A stretch of DNA of 64,000 bases from Chryseomicrobium aureum (GCF_016909155.1 NZ_JAFBFG010000006.1:38099-102098); one strand, 5' to 3'. Shown: positions 6,657 to 15,347, counted from the stretch's first letter. Notes: generated from the sequence alone by a model not told the origin. A program made the numbers and translations.

Positions 6657-9083
6657 CTAATTTAATCTTTTTGCCTTCCTCTCAAAGTAACAATGCAACC
6701 GAAACTCACAAATCTCCTTAGTCCACTGAAATAAAATCGCTTGATCCTCAGCTGCTACATCAAAATCAAACCAGAACTCTTTGTTTTCAAATCTCACTAA
6801 GCCATCAACTTTGCCACTCCAAAACTTCATTGGGTTGTCTTCGATATGCTTAGCGACTTTCTGTTGCTCAAACTGTGAAAATTTAATTTGCTGGGCAAGT
6901 GTGAAATCGATATCACGTCGGTATTTCTTCCCCCAAAGAAATTCGTAAAAGCATTGGGCTACTTCTTCAGCTAAGATTGGTTTATACCATTCAGATGGGC
7001 CTCGCTGCAGCATACAGTGAAGAAGAGTCATTTTATAGCTCTTAGTCATACTAGTCTCTTCTACTTCAACCAACCAAGCTTGGTAGTCTCTCAAGATTCG
7101 CTCTTCATGAGTACTTAAATCGCCAGCTTCTTGTATTAAGTTAAAATAGGAACCAAATTCTCTTCTAATTGATAGAGTATCCACAGGTGTTTGCAAATGA
7201 AATTCAAGATAGGTTGGACGGCGACCGAGATCCGCTTTCAATTCGTAGTAATGAGATAGTAGGACATCTTTTGGCTTTCGGTATTTCCGAATCATATGTT
7301 TTACAAGATCTACTACTTGAGTATCTAAGTGAATCTCACAATCCATCGGTAGCGTATCAGCGATTTTAGTCACTCCAGTGCCAATAGGCTGTTCTGGATT
7401 AAATACACGCCATTTCAAATCCGCATTGCGATAGTTCCCTATCAAATCTATGATTACGCAGTGATCTTTCCCATCTGCCAGTCGCAGGCCTCGTCCAATC
7501 TGCTGGGTAAATACTGCAAGAGATTCGGTAGGCCGAACAAATAGAAGTGTATCTACCTTTGGGATATCTACCCCTTCATTGAAAAGGTCTACAGTAAAGA
7601 TAATTTCGAGCTCTCCATCGTTTAACTTTTGTCGCGCACTTTTCCGTACATCTGGGTCCGACTTGGCATCTAGACTAATCGCATGAATTCCTTGTTGTTT
7701 GAAGTAGTTTGCTAAAAACTGTGCTTGGCGAACGGAAGAACAGAACCCGATTGTACGCGTCTGCTTTTTTGATTGCCACTCTGAGAAAATCATTTCTGCC
7801 ATCGACTCACGGAGCTGAACTCGAGCAAGATCTTCCTCCGCATAGCCAGTTCCAACCCAACGTAATTGACTATAATCCGTATCGTCATAAACTCCATAAT
7901 ACTTAAAAGGGGCCAGCCATTGTTTTTGAATGGCATCTAAGAAGTTAATGGTAATAGCGACATTCCCATCACAAATCCCGAATACATCACTATTGTCTAA
8001 TCGGTGAGGTGTGGCAGTGATGCCTAATAAAAATCTAGGTTTGAAATGATTGATGATGCGCATATAACTTGGGGCTGTCGCGTGGTGGAACTCATCAACA
8101 ACAATCAAATCAAATTCTTCGGACTGGAACTTAGCTAGATGGTGTTCTTGGCTAAGTGTTGACACCGATGCAAATAAGAAATCTACGTCTATGTCTTTGT
8201 GTGTTGCGTTGTAAAGTCCGGACTTCTTCGAATTATGAACATGTTGGAAAGAGTCACGTGCTTGATACAAAATTTCTTCTCTATGTGCGACGAAGAGAAC
8301 ACGTTTGAAACGTTCCGCGAAAAAAGCTGCAAGATACGTCTTGCCTAAACCCGTCGCCATAACGGCAAGAGCCTTATCGTACTCTTCCTCCATTGACTCC
8401 TCCAGAGCTTTCAACGCCAATTCCTGTGCTGGACGGGGAGTGACATCTGTTGAATAAATTTCGTTCGTTTCAATCAAGATAGGCTCATAATCTGTCCCGT
8501 CTGTTCCAAACATCACTTCAATCTCATCGTGCTTTGCCCAGAGAGAACTGAGTGGCATAGCCTTATTGTTTTCGTTGTACTTAGTTTCATATAAAAGAAG
8601 AGTTTCAGAATTCACAGGTAGAGTTTGAGGGTGATAAAACAGACGCATAAACTCAGTTGCAGCTTCTTCAAAGAGTGGTTCTTCAAGTGGTGTTGGCACA
8701 AAAAGGCTCCATTCAATTCCGTTTGTCAGCGCAGATTTTGAAAGGTTGGAAGATCCAACGATCAATGTATTCTCTGTAGTATTTCGGAACAAGTACGCTT
8801 TTGGGTGAAAGGAGAGTCCATGACTCTGATAAATGCGTACTTCTGCTTCTGGCACTGCGTCAATTAACCGTCGCAAAGCTTCTGGCTGCGTAATGGATAA
8901 ATAATCGCCTACTAAAAGTTTAATGTCTGCTCCACGCTTTGCGGCATCTACTAAACTAGGAAGTACCAGGTCCACACCGGATTTCATTGCAAATGCAGTA
9001 ATCCAGTAGACAGTCGTAGCTTGTTCTAATTGCTGTTCCAAATTTGAAACTAGATTTTGTGTGATGAACCGAATCTCAGTCAT
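6657..9083 (-). CDS. Phospholipase D-like nuclease fused to SF2 helicase
   Basis: About 808 residues. Residues 1-150 are a PLD-like domain with SFHPKAYLF (about 92-100; the HxK motif) and GSSNLSKSAL (about 110-119). A DEAD/DEAH superfamily 2 helicase follows: Walker A ATGLGKT (about 245), Walker B VDEFHHA (about 327), motif III ITATPHRLD, and C-terminal QIGRGLR (motif VI). The last 250 residues hold no motif I can name. Such PLD-helicases (related to the YqhH and DUF3427 groups) occur in DNA repair and defence islands. The second of two ATG codons fits the GAGGTG site better. Its start overlaps the stop of the MazG-like gene, so they are one operon. Nucleic-acid unwinding with cleavage is an inference. 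Confidence 0.85.
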   Translation of the reverse strand: MTEIRFITQNLVSNLEQQLEQATTVYWITAFAMKSGVDLVLPSLVDAAKRGADIKLLVGDYLSITQPEALRRLIDAVPEAEVRIYQSHGLSFHPKAYLFRNTTENTLIVGSSNLSKSALTNGIEWSLFVPTPLEEPLFEEAATEFMRLFYHPQTLPVNSETLLLYETKYNENNKAMPLSSLWAKHDEIEVMFGTDGTDYEPILIETNEIYSTDVTPRPAQELALKALEESMEEEYDKALAVMATGLGKTYLAAFFAERFKRVLFVAHREEILYQARDSFQHVHNSKKSGLYNATHKDIDVDFLFASVSTLSQEHHLAKFQSEEFDLIVVDEFHHATAPSYMRIINHFKPRFLLGITATPHRLDNSDVFGICDGNVAITINFLDAIQKQWLAPFKYYGVYDDTDYSQLRWVGTGYAEEDLARVQLRESMAEMIFSEWQSKKQTRTIGFCSSVRQAQFLANYFKQQGIHAISLDAKSDPDVRKSARQKLNDGELEIIFTVDLFNEGVDIPKVDTLLFVRPTESLAVFTQQIGRGLRLADGKDHCVIIDLIGNYRNADLKWRVFNPEQPIGTGVTKIADTLPMDCEIHLDTQVVDLVKHMIRKYRKPKDVLLSHYYELKADLGRRPTYLEFHLQTPVDTLSIRREFGSYFNLIQEAGDLSTHEERILRDYQAWLVEVEETSMTKSYKMTLLHCMLQRGPSEWYKPILAEEVAQCFYEFLWGKKYRRDIDFTLAQQIKFSQFEQQKVAKHIEDNPMKFWSGKVDGLVRFENKEFWFDFDVAAEDQAILFQWTKEICEFRLHCYFERKAKRLN

Positions 9084-9402
9084 CATGCACCTCGATCAAA
9101 TAAATCCCTTTATCAAACCCGCCACGTTTTTCTTTCTTCTTCACGCGTACTTCTTCCAACTGTTCGTATGTTGCATTATGTAGGGGAAGAGCAGCATGAA
9201 CCAACTCCAGAATATCTGCGAGTTCTTCTAGTGCATCATGGTTGTTTTGAGTTGACTGATACTCCTGCACTTCTTCTGTTAGCTTCGCTTTAATCTCTTC
9301 TTCATGACGTTCTTTAGATAGCATCTCCATATCATAAGTCTTACCGTCTTTTTCGATGATTTCTAGGATGCGATCTCGGATAAGCTTGTTGTAGATTGGC
9401 AT
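9076..9402 (-). CDS. MazG-like nucleoside triphosphate pyrophosphohydrolase
   Basis: 108 residues. The start MPIYNKLIRDRI and the metal-binding pattern KLTEEVQEY followed by ALEELADILEL (E-x3-E then E-x2-D) are characteristic of the all-alpha phosphoribosyl-ATP pyrophosphohydrolase-like branch of the MazG superfamily, which cleaves NTPs or dNTPs to monophosphates plus pyrophosphate. The ATG has GAGGAC upstream. The gene overlaps the PLD-helicase by about 8-11 bp. In this setting it may alter nucleotide pools during phage attack or clear modified nucleotides, but that is inference from neighbourhood. Confidence 0.8.
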   Translation of the reverse strand: MPIYNKLIRDRILEIIEKDGKTYDMEMLSKERHEEEIKAKLTEEVQEYQSTQNNHDALEELADILELVHAALPLHNATYEQLEEVRVKKKEKRGGFDKGIYLIEVHDD

Positions 9403-9569
9403 TGTATGTCCTCATTTCATATATGGTTATTGCTTTCATTATACTAGTAGCATCTGTACATATTAAGATAATTCTGTAAATAAATGATGCTGTGTTGTTA
9501 GTATTTGGTTATAGTGGAGATATAGTCATATAAAATAGAGATTTAAAGATAAACATGGGGGAATGAAGT

Positions 9570-11261
9570 ATGAGTCGGTTAAATGATGATAGTATTACCA
9601 TTTTTCAAGCATTGACTAATATTGAAAGTGGAAAGTATGTTATGCCTGCTTTTCAAAGACAATTTGTATGGGGTACTGAACAAATAGAAAAGTTATGGGA
9701 TTCTATTTTATTAGATTATCCAATAGCTACATTCTTATTTTGGCATGTTGACGATTCTAATGTTTCATGGGACACCTATTTCTGTAATTTCCTATCAAAG
9801 GTCACATTTGATAGTAGGAAACAAGCAGATACGATGAATTACGAGTTGACTAGTATTGATGTGAGAACTTCTGATACAGCTGTACTAGATGGACAACAAA
9901 GACTCACCTCATTGTTTTTGTCTTTATTCGGTGAATCTACTATTCGGCCAAATTACGCTCGTAGAAGTACTGGAAGTTTGACTTATACAAAACTATTGAT
10001 TGAACTAGATCAAAATAAAATTGCTGTAGATGAGGAAGAATATAATAGCAAGAAATTTGATATTCGTTTTAGTGAAAAAGTAGGTCGTCTAAGCCCTACT
10101 CAATTTGAAATACGTACAATTTTACAAAGTCGTTTTCAAAATAATGAGACTAGAGAGCAGGCAATAGAAGATGAGATTTCAAATGTACCTTCCAATAGCA
10201 AAGAATATGCACGAAACATTTTAAACAAGTTATATCACAAAATATATACTGAAAAACTTATTCGTTATACAGAAATTAGAGATATGAAACAAGATGATGC
10301 TCTTGAAATGTTTGTCAGATTTAATAGTGGGGGAAAGGCTCTTAAAAAATCTGAGATTACAATGTCAATCTTAGAGGCGTACTGGCCAAGTGCAAAGTCG
10401 GAGTTTGGAAAAATACTTGTAGGAGCATATACAGGATTTGGTTCTGATTTTATTATACGTGCTGCACTAATGCTTTATGGCGATGTTGTAAAATCAAATA
10501 TTAATAAAAAAATCGCAGAAGATTTGAAGAATGATTGGACGGGCTTTAAAATGGCTCTATTAAATTTAGAAGAGTTATTGAAAGAAATGAAAATAGATGT
10601 AAGTCGCTTTGCTTCTAGTTGGAACGTTTTACTGCCAATTGTTTATTATATATACTACTCTCCTGATTATAAGAAAAATACAGCTAGTATTAGAGCGTAC
10701 TTAATAAGAGCAATTTTCTTTACATACTTTCAATCTGGCACAACAGGTAAGCTTCAACAGATGAAAAGTAATATTAATAATTATGATTATGAAATTACAA
10801 TTGAGATGTTGGACCAAATTAATGATCTTCGAGTAACGGAAGGTAAGATTGAAGATATTTTGAACTCGGAAAAAGGTAGTAGAGTAGCAGGAGAAGTACT
10901 TTATTATTTAGGATTAGACTGGACGAATCGCAACTTTAAATATGAGCAAGATCATCTTCACCCTGACACGCGTTTCAGTGATAGTAAACCAGTTTCAGTT
11001 CAAATGGATGATTGGCGCAGGTGGCGAGGGATGAGAAATCGACTACCAAATCTACATCTACTTGAAGGCAGAAGCAATGGCAGTAAGAATGCAATGCGTT
11101 TAGTTGATTACTATAATGACATGAACCAAGATCAAAAAGAAGATTTCATTAAACAAGCTATGATTAATCCTAATTCATCGCTTGAATTTGAAAACTTTGA
11201 GGAGTTTTATGAGGCGAGAAAAGAGATATTGAAGGGGAAAATTAAAGGATTACTGATTTAA
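9570..11261 (+). CDS. DUF262 and HNH domain protein (GmrSD-like restriction)
   Basis: 563 residues. The N-terminal DUF262 domain has PAFQRQFVW (about 26-34) and the nucleotide-binding/hydrolysis motif DGQQRLTSLFLS (about 107-118), plus FVRFNSGGKAL (about 248). The C-terminal part carries an HNH-type signature: DHLHP (about 461) followed by NRLPNLHLLEG and NGSKNAM. This layout is that of single-chain GmrS-GmrD type IV restriction enzymes, which cut modified phage DNA. The gene is noticeably more AT-rich than its neighbours, a sign of transfer. It is divergent from the MazG/PLD-helicase operon, from which it is separated by 167 bp. Substrate specificity is unknown. Confidence 0.8.
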   Translation: MSRLNDDSITIFQALTNIESGKYVMPAFQRQFVWGTEQIEKLWDSILLDYPIATFLFWHVDDSNVSWDTYFCNFLSKVTFDSRKQADTMNYELTSIDVRTSDTAVLDGQQRLTSLFLSLFGESTIRPNYARRSTGSLTYTKLLIELDQNKIAVDEEEYNSKKFDIRFSEKVGRLSPTQFEIRTILQSRFQNNETREQAIEDEISNVPSNSKEYARNILNKLYHKIYTEKLIRYTEIRDMKQDDALEMFVRFNSGGKALKKSEITMSILEAYWPSAKSEFGKILVGAYTGFGSDFIIRAALMLYGDVVKSNINKKIAEDLKNDWTGFKMALLNLEELLKEMKIDVSRFASSWNVLLPIVYYIYYSPDYKKNTASIRAYLIRAIFFTYFQSGTTGKLQQMKSNINNYDYEITIEMLDQINDLRVTEGKIEDILNSEKGSRVAGEVLYYLGLDWTNRNFKYEQDHLHPDTRFSDSKPVSVQMDDWRRWRGMRNRLPNLHLLEGRSNGSKNAMRLVDYYNDMNQDQKEDFIKQAMINPNSSLEFENFEEFYEARKEILKGKIKGLLI

Positions 11262-11313
11262 AAGGGGACAAAGTTAAGGGCGAAGTGGTGAATGATAAGA
11301 GCAGGGGATGACT

Positions 11314-11802
11314 ATGAAACGTTGTAAAGTTTGCCGCAAAAAACCTACTATCGAGCGACGTGTGAATAGCGAAGGGGTATTGTTTTGTTCAACGGATTGC
11401 TATGAGGAATGGGAACATCCTGCAGATGATTGTGATCATCCCTATGTGAATGACTATGAAATGATTCGGTTGGATTATATAAAGTGGGCAAAAAATTACA
11501 TTGTGCGCTTATATGAAGGGTTCATATATGGGTACCCGAGTCCGCGTTATTTACTCGAAGAGTTAGACGAAGTGGTGGAGGCGTATTATCAATATAGGTT
11601 ACTGGAAGGGCGAGATGGTATTTATTCTGAAGAGATTCATACGTATCTTCTCAAGTTTGGAGAACTTCGAGCAGCAATTCAGTCTTGGAAGGTTGAAGAC
11701 CATCAGAATAAGAGATTATTCAAAGCTATGGAGCGAGAGCGAAATGCGAGATGGACAAAGGCAAAAGAAGAACTAGAAGCTCGTTGGTTAGAAGAAGCCT
11801 GA
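11314..11802 (+). CDS. Hypothetical protein with N-terminal zinc-binding motif
   Basis: 162 residues. The first 40 residues contain CKVCRKKP and CSTDCYEEW, two CxxC/CxxxC pairs that could bind one zinc ion, as in MYM/TRASH-like fingers. The remainder is helical with many aromatic and charged residues and no recognised domain. The ATG at 11314 is preferred over one 6 bp upstream because only it is spaced properly from GCAGGGG. It follows the DUF262 gene by 52 bp on the same strand and may be co-transcribed. Function unknown. Confidence 0.6.
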   Translation: MKRCKVCRKKPTIERRVNSEGVLFCSTDCYEEWEHPADDCDHPYVNDYEMIRLDYIKWAKNYIVRLYEGFIYGYPSPRYLLEELDEVVEAYYQYRLLEGRDGIYSEEIHTYLLKFGELRAAIQSWKVEDHQNKRLFKAMERERNARWTKAKEELEARWLEEA

Positions 11803-11936
11803 TTGGTTTTCCCCACTCAACCCACATACCTGTGTCAGCCACAATTCTCCCACACTTTCTAACCAGCCACAATTCTTCGGCAAAGCCTCGAATGGTGTCT
11901 GCACGAAAGCAGAATGGTGTCCAATACAGGTACATT

Positions 11937-12200
11937 CTATCTTTCTTTCGAGCGGATCTTCTTGCTACTAGATGGTATGCGTCTTAAAGAAAAGCGGTCA
12001 GTAGTCTCTCCCAAACCCCCGCCGCTCCGCAACTCCACACACAACCGACAAACCTTGATTGTCTGATTGGCTTCGTTCCGATACGTTCGCATGTCACGCG
12101 ACTTCTTTTTACAGAAGTAACAAGCATTCTTGGGGATGACCGTGCCAGAAGGTGTTTTTTGTGTAGTGAATAAACCCGTTAGTTTTTGAAATAGGCTCAT
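11937..12200 (-). CDS. Small protein with treble-clef-like Cys pairs
   Basis: 87 residues with ACYFCKKKSRDMRTY and VCRLCVELR: two CxxC pairs 24 residues apart that would make a zinc knuckle. The N-terminus MSLFQKLTGLF is mildly hydrophobic and the C-terminus is basic. The ATG follows AAGGAAACAACTAAC. It is convergent with the upstream hypothetical gene; the 134 bases between them hold only short imperfect repeats. No family recognised. Confidence 0.55.
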   Translation of the reverse strand: MSLFQKLTGLFTTQKTPSGTVIPKNACYFCKKKSRDMRTYRNEANQTIKVCRLCVELRSGGGLGETTDRFSLRRIPSSSKKIRSKER

Positions 12201-12377
12201 GTTAGTTGTTTCCTTCTTTCCCTACGCACTTGGCATTATTTGCAATACTATCATAAACAAGTGCTTTCACAGGTGAGCCGAGATTAAAAGAACTAGGTGG
12301 GATCTAGATTCTTTCTATATAGGAGAGAGAGCGGTATAGTGAAAAGAGAAACTCGTTACTGTTTGGAGGACAAGACA

Positions 12378-12965
12378 TTGCCCAAAATCCCATTAGAAAT
12401 CGTAAAAGACCTTGGTATCAAGGGGATGGAATTCGCCAGGAAAAATCCAGATAAATTAAAAGCGGCAGCCGCTATGGTGCCATCACTGGTCGGGATATTG
12501 TCTGACCTGAATGATAAAAAGAATGAATGGCATTTGAACAAATTGAAGAAGAAAAGTGAGCTCGGGAAGATGGAGTATCGGGAGACCCGCTATATGCGCT
12601 ATCAAGATCAGATTTTGCCGAACTTGGAATCGTATAATTACGCGAAGCTCGATGAATGCATCTCCGAAGTGGAGAGCTTTTTGATGCAATTGAAGAGTGA
12701 GATGACGGTAATCAAGCGGCCCAAGCTGATGCCGCGCGTAACCAAATGGCAGGCTGTGAAAACGCAGCTGGAGGATTACCGAGATCTGCGTTTCTATAGT
12801 GAACTTGTGCGTGTGAATGATGATGCGGACTATGACAGTGCGTTTTTAACTAAAAGTGTGCAAACGTATTTTAGAGAGCTTCCGACGATTGAAGACCGCC
12901 GTGCATTTGTTTTGCAGGTTACCGAAAAAGACGAACAGAAAGTGGCGTTGGATTTTTTGAAGTAG
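12378..12965 (+). CDS. Hypothetical helical protein
   Basis: 195 residues when started at TTG 12378, which has a perfect GGAGG eight bases upstream; an upstream GTG at 12297 in the same frame lacks a site. After a short helix and a hydrophobic stretch (AAAAMVPSLVGIL), the rest is charged and helical, with KLKKKSELGKMEYRETRYMR and a C-terminal acidic end. No motif is recognised. The frame is well supported by codon pattern and by the absence of competing frames. It is a lone gene between the accessory cluster and the MutS2-like gene. Confidence 0.5.
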   Translation: MPKIPLEIVKDLGIKGMEFARKNPDKLKAAAAMVPSLVGILSDLNDKKNEWHLNKLKKKSELGKMEYRETRYMRYQDQILPNLESYNYAKLDECISEVESFLMQLKSEMTVIKRPKLMPRVTKWQAVKTQLEDYRDLRFYSELVRVNDDADYDSAFLTKSVQTYFRELPTIEDRRAFVLQVTEKDEQKVALDFLK

Positions 12966-13035
12966 CATGTTGTTGGTATATTTGAAATAAGATGGCGCTC
13001 CAAGTTAGGGCTTGTTAACATACACTACCTCATAC

Positions 13036-13073
13036 AAAAGGGAGTTTCTCAACTAACGAGAAACTCCCTTTTT
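13036..13073. terminator. Bidirectional intrinsic terminator
   Basis: GGGAGTTTCTC and GAGAAACTCCC are an exact 11-bp inverted repeat, flanked by AAAAG on the left and TTTTT on the right. It can end both the hypothetical gene at 12378 and the convergent MutS2-like gene. Confidence 0.9.
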
Positions 13074-13093
13074 GATTTTGTCCCAGCTTCGCC

Positions 13094-14998
13094 TTAATCA
13101 GAAGAGGGGTTGCGCATCTCTTTTTGAAGTTGGCGCAAGGCTTTCTTTGAGCCACGCGTGATGTCATGTTCCCGCTTCCTCGTTTTGTAGTCAACGAACA
13201 ATGCGTCGATGTCATAGCCTTCTGGATACAAGTCTTTGGCTGGGATGTCGAGTGAAACACGACGGGCATGAACCGTCAAAAACTCATCCTCGTAAAAGAC
13301 AGTCAGATTGCCGTAAGAATCGGGTCCTTCATAAATCAGAGCGGTCTCTTGCCGATCTGTTAGTATCACACGGTCTCCTCGTTCAAACGGATACAGTTCA
13401 GTAGGAGCTTGAACAGGCGCTGCTGGTTTTTTGATTCGGTCCGTATGAACACGTTCAAATGTATAGGATTTGCTATCGATGTAGGCTTTCGCCCGCACCA
13501 CGACATGCTCGGGAATGTTCATTTTTCGTGAGATCCAGAGGGCGTTGCTATCACCGGAAGTCCCAATCAGCAGTTTGTATTGCGGTTCGAGTGTGTCTGG
13601 GTTGAACTGCATGGCCGCGTTCATAAAATCACTATGCTGTTCGGAAAACCGTTTGATTTCGCCATAGTGTGTAGTCGCCACCGTGATACAGCCCTTCAGA
13701 TAGAATTCCTCAAGGATAGAAATGGCGAGCGCTGCGCCTTCGTTCGGCTCAGTTCCGCTGCCAATCTCATCGAACAGCAAAAGAGTGTTGTTCTTAGAGC
13801 GTGCTAGAATCTCTGACAAATGCTTCATATGCGATGAAAAGGTGCTGAGCGCATTCTCTAGGCTTTGATTGTCACCAATGTCCGCAAAGATCTGGTCGAA
13901 GACGGCGATTTCTGTCCCGGGTTTGGCATGAATGTGGAACCCGGACATAGTGGCCAGAGTCAACAGACCAATCGTTTTCAGTACCAAGGTCTTTCCGCCA
14001 GCATTGGGTCCTGTAATGACCAAGCTACGGTAAGTATCTCCCACTTCAAAATTCAGTGGAACGGCATCTGAAGGTAACAACGGATGGGTGGCTTCAACAA
14101 GTCGAATGTATCCATGCTCGTTCAATGATGGTGCGCTCCCACTAATCTGTTTGCTGTATTTGGCTTTGGCGAACACCATGTCATAATGACTGACTAGTTC
14201 TAGGTTAATCTGAAGCGGGTGCAGCTGTTCAAGTGCCATTCCCGTCAACGTCGCAAGAATCTGGTATTCCTCAATCGCCTCTTCCGTTTTCAAGACAGTC
14301 AGTTGTTCGTTCAGCTTGGCGATGGTTTGTGGCTCAATAAAGACAGTGGCCCCTTTTGCTGAAACTTCTATGACAGAACCGGGTACTTGGTTTTTATAAG
14401 ACGCTTTGATTGGAATAGTGAAACGGTCGTCTTTTTTAGTGATAAAGAATTCTTGGATGTAGGTCTTGTTACCAGCAGAGTTCAAGAACTTGTTTAAGCG
14501 ACCTTTGATTTTTTCTTCCGTTGCCTCGATGGCCTGTCGGATGCGGCGTAGTTCTCGACTTGCCCGAGAATCGACACGTGACCCCGTGATCGCCTGATTA
14601 ATTTCTTCTTCGAGTCCTTTGAGCTCGGTCATCGAGCCGGCATAGGAGGCGAGTAGAGGTGCCAAGAACGTGTGTCCTTCCATAAACTGCTTTAATCGAC
14701 GGCAACCTCTTAGGAAGTCCGAAAGAGCAAGCAGTTCCGTTGTATGCAGAATCTGTCCCTTCTCCAAACTCTTAATCGTAGCCTCGATATTTGTGATGCC
14801 AGTAAAGGGGATATGTCCTTCTGCATCGAGCAAGGTACGGCCTTCTGTCGTCTCATTCAATCGCGTCTGAACAATTTGAAGATTAGTGCTAGGTTCCAAT
14901 TTTTCAAGAAGGTGTTTTCCAAGACCGCTCACACAATGAGCCTGTACCTGGTTCTTCAATTCGTTATATTGTAGTTTTTCAAGGGTAATAAAATCCAT
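13094..14998 (-). CDS. MutS2-type ATPase lacking Smr domain
   Basis: 634 residues. It has the MutS2 coiled-coil/clamp region (about 1-300, including FFITKKDDRFTIPIK and GATVFIEPQ), then the MutS ATPase with Walker A GPNAGGKT (about 332), Walker B LLLFDEIGSGTEP (about 412) and ATTHYGEIK. A short SH3/KOW-like segment (FERGDRVILTDRQETALIYE, about 530) and a basic tail follow; the Smr nuclease domain of true MutS2 is absent. MutS2 of Bacillus acts in ribosome rescue as well as recombination. The start ATG 14998 has CGGAGGAATCATCCC. The frame is open upstream to 15208, but that is leader sequence containing a terminator. This looks like an antibiotic- or stalling-induced paralogue, by inference. 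Confidence 0.82.
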   Translation of the reverse strand: MDFITLEKLQYNELKNQVQAHCVSGLGKHLLEKLEPSTNLQIVQTRLNETTEGRTLLDAEGHIPFTGITNIEATIKSLEKGQILHTTELLALSDFLRGCRRLKQFMEGHTFLAPLLASYAGSMTELKGLEEEINQAITGSRVDSRASRELRRIRQAIEATEEKIKGRLNKFLNSAGNKTYIQEFFITKKDDRFTIPIKASYKNQVPGSVIEVSAKGATVFIEPQTIAKLNEQLTVLKTEEAIEEYQILATLTGMALEQLHPLQINLELVSHYDMVFAKAKYSKQISGSAPSLNEHGYIRLVEATHPLLPSDAVPLNFEVGDTYRSLVITGPNAGGKTLVLKTIGLLTLATMSGFHIHAKPGTEIAVFDQIFADIGDNQSLENALSTFSSHMKHLSEILARSKNNTLLLFDEIGSGTEPNEGAALAISILEEFYLKGCITVATTHYGEIKRFSEQHSDFMNAAMQFNPDTLEPQYKLLIGTSGDSNALWISRKMNIPEHVVVRAKAYIDSKSYTFERVHTDRIKKPAAPVQAPTELYPFERGDRVILTDRQETALIYEGPDSYGNLTVFYEDEFLTVHARRVSLDIPAKDLYPEGYDIDALFVDYKTRKREHDITRGSKKALRQLQKEMRNPSSD

Positions 14999-15071
14999 GG
15001 GATGATTCCTCCGTTTCTTGTTCGGAAGACACCCGATCCGGATTCGCCGGTACGTATAAGAAAGACCATAG

Positions 15072-15099
15072 AAAAAAGCTGCGGATGTTCCCGCAGCTT
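15072..15099 (-). terminator. Leader attenuator hairpin before MutS2-like gene
   Basis: On the minus strand AAGCTGCGG and CCGCAGCTT form a perfect nine-pair stem with a six-base loop followed by TTTTTT. It lies between the promoter and the MutS2-like start codon, so it would terminate transcription prematurely unless disrupted. Upstream, the transcript contains another CTGCGG (15128-15133) that can pair with the CCGCAG of the 3-prime arm and act as antiterminator. Confidence 0.8.
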
Positions 15100-15167
15100 C
15101 TAGGCACAGACAGGTATGCAAAATAAACCGCAGGGCACCTTGTCCAAATACGTGCTTTGTGAAGCCA

Positions 15168-15203
15168 TCAGGTATCTTCTCCAGGGAAATATATGCAGTC
15201 CAT
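15168..15203 (-). CDS. Putative leader peptide, 11 codons
   Basis: ATG at 15203 opens the frame MDCIYFPGEDT followed by TGA at 15170-15168. The site GAAAGG lies ten bases upstream. It sits between promoter and attenuator, where ribosome stalling could expose or hide the antiterminator segment beginning about 35 nt downstream. The coding status is inferred only from position and ribosome binding site. Confidence 0.5.
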   Translation of the reverse strand: MDCIYFPGEDT

Positions 15204-15275
15204 AGCAAACAAACCTTTCAAACAGAGCTGTTTGGATGGGATGCACCGTTACTTCATTTCCTGAGTTAAAACCTG

Positions 15276-15287
15276 TTAGACACTCAC
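15276..15287 (-). CDS. Putative three-codon upstream ORF (MSV)
   Basis: GTG AGT GTC TAA preceded at seven bases by GAGGTG. The very short ORF with a strong ribosome binding site resembles the tiny upstream ORFs that sense ribosome-targeting antibiotics in Firmicute attenuators. It is about 25 nt into the predicted transcript. Confidence 0.45.
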   Translation of the reverse strand: MSV

Positions 15288-15318
15288 AAAGACACCTCGA
15301 TTCTTAAATGTTGAATGA

Positions 15319-15347
15319 AGTATACCAAATTTTTTCCGAATTGAAAA
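15319..15347 (-). promoter_or_regulatory. Promoter of the MutS2-like leader
   Basis: On the minus strand TTTTCA and TATACT are separated by 17 bp. The -10 is near-consensus; the -35 matches at four of six positions. It implies a leader of about 310 nt before the MutS2-like start. Confidence 0.55.

Noticed and set aside
11803..11936. Repeats GAATGGTGTC and CAGCCACAATTCT as a CRISPR or integron-like array
   Set aside because: Each occurs only twice with irregular spacing; there are no regular spacers or cas genes.
14999..15208. N-terminal extension of the MutS2-like protein by 70 residues
   Set aside because: The frame is open to a TTG at 15208, but the extra sequence contains a perfect terminator hairpin and has no family similarity, while ATG 14998 has GGAGG at proper spacing.
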